A stretch of DNA of 64,000 nucleotides from Bacillus gobiensis (GTDB lineage: Bacteria; Bacillota; Bacilli; Bacillales; Bacillaceae), in contig NZ_CP012600.1 in assembly GCF_001278705.1 (NCBI RefSeq), positions 2,915,917-2,979,916 of the forward strand. Direction: 5' to 3'. Positions 63,883 through 64,000 of this stretch are shown here, one piece after another. The notes below the pieces were generated by a model. The model was not told the DNA's origin and searched no databases. It saw only the letters and a program-made list of their open reading frames with translations. The translations under genes were made by a program, and so were the position numbers. The first letter of the stretch is position 1, and each line of letters begins with the position of its first letter.

Positions 63883-63915
63883 AACAGCTGCCTCCATATT
63901 TTTTGTCTCTACTTT

Positions 63916-63946
63916 ATTCATATGGGGGAGGACAAGCTAATATGAC
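63916..63946 (-). promoter_or_regulatory. Sigma-E promoter of spoIID
   Basis: On the minus strand GTCATATT (-35, 63946-63939), 14 bases, CATATGAAT (-10, 63924-63916), an excellent sigma-E match. The rest of the window to 64000 has no gene. Confidence 0.85.
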
Positions 63947-64000
63947 ATCCAGTCCTTTTTGCAGTCCGATTGTTTTCATTATTTACGTATTCTTTTTTGC

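Overview
The window comes from the chromosome of an endospore-forming, flagellated Bacillaceae bacterium that is not Bacillus subtilis itself. The evidence is gene content and order. From right to left it carries spoIID, moaA, ywnH, spoIIQ, ywnJ, the nrgA-nrgB ammonium pair, a MarR/MFS pair, spoIIID, mbl, flhO-flhP, fabZ, mscL, ywpF and ssbB, and then, about 35 kb further left, ywqA-ywqB. This is the B. subtilis ywm-to-ywq backbone. Shine-Dalgarno sequences are strong (GGAGG-type) and intrinsic terminators are abundant.

Layout. (1) 1-2940: the tail of an exopolysaccharide cluster, with an EAR/epsC-like structured RNA, an O-antigen-ligase-like polymerase and a membrane-anchored glycoside hydrolase. 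(2) 2971-7649: a small gene, then the SWIM protein / SNF2 helicase pair ywqB-ywqA. (3) 7650-42300: a 34.6-kb accessory block between ywqA and ssbB. It holds an mhq-type quinone detoxification operon; a Rieske oxygenase / ferredoxin / ferredoxin reductase / purine permease / secreted nucleosidase cluster; a secreted DUF6454-type protein; an amino-acid permease; a LysR-amidohydrolase-aminotransferase-TRAP transporter cluster; a 639-bp transposon-like element with a 9-bp target duplication; an EamA exporter with its LysR regulator; two tandem acyltransferases; a yodC-like nitroreductase; a frameshifted second SWIM gene with a HEAT-like partner; a VOC protein; a LOV-STAS photoreceptor; a uracil-DNA-glycosylase-like gene; a phosphoesterase; threonine synthase; and an FMN reductase. 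(4) 42300-64000: the conserved backbone, interrupted by small accessory genes, notably a BlaI / M56 protease / DsbA-like operon and a degenerate M50-like membrane protein.

How genes work together. The most interesting unit is 11725-17392. Two Rieske non-haem iron oxygenases are encoded with their own ferredoxin and NADPH-ferredoxin reductase, followed at once by an AzgA-family purine permease and a signal-peptide-bearing MTA/SAH-nucleosidase-like enzyme. I infer a pathway in which purine nucleosides are cleaved outside the cell, the base is imported, and it is then oxidised, for example by N-demethylation as in the caffeine demethylases. A second theme is quinone and electrophile defence: the mhq operon, a YodC-type nitroreductase with a YodB-like operator, an SsuE-type flavin reductase, and YhfP- and NfrA-type oxidoreductases.

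A cross-cutting observation concerns several intergenic regions. They hold degenerate tandem arrays with a period of 20-22 bp, each array with a different core. The clearest has six successive starts exactly 21 bp apart at 7874-7979. Others are at 33790-33860, 36281-36415 and 47013-47096, with a weaker one at 17462-17550. They resemble neither CRISPR nor terminators.
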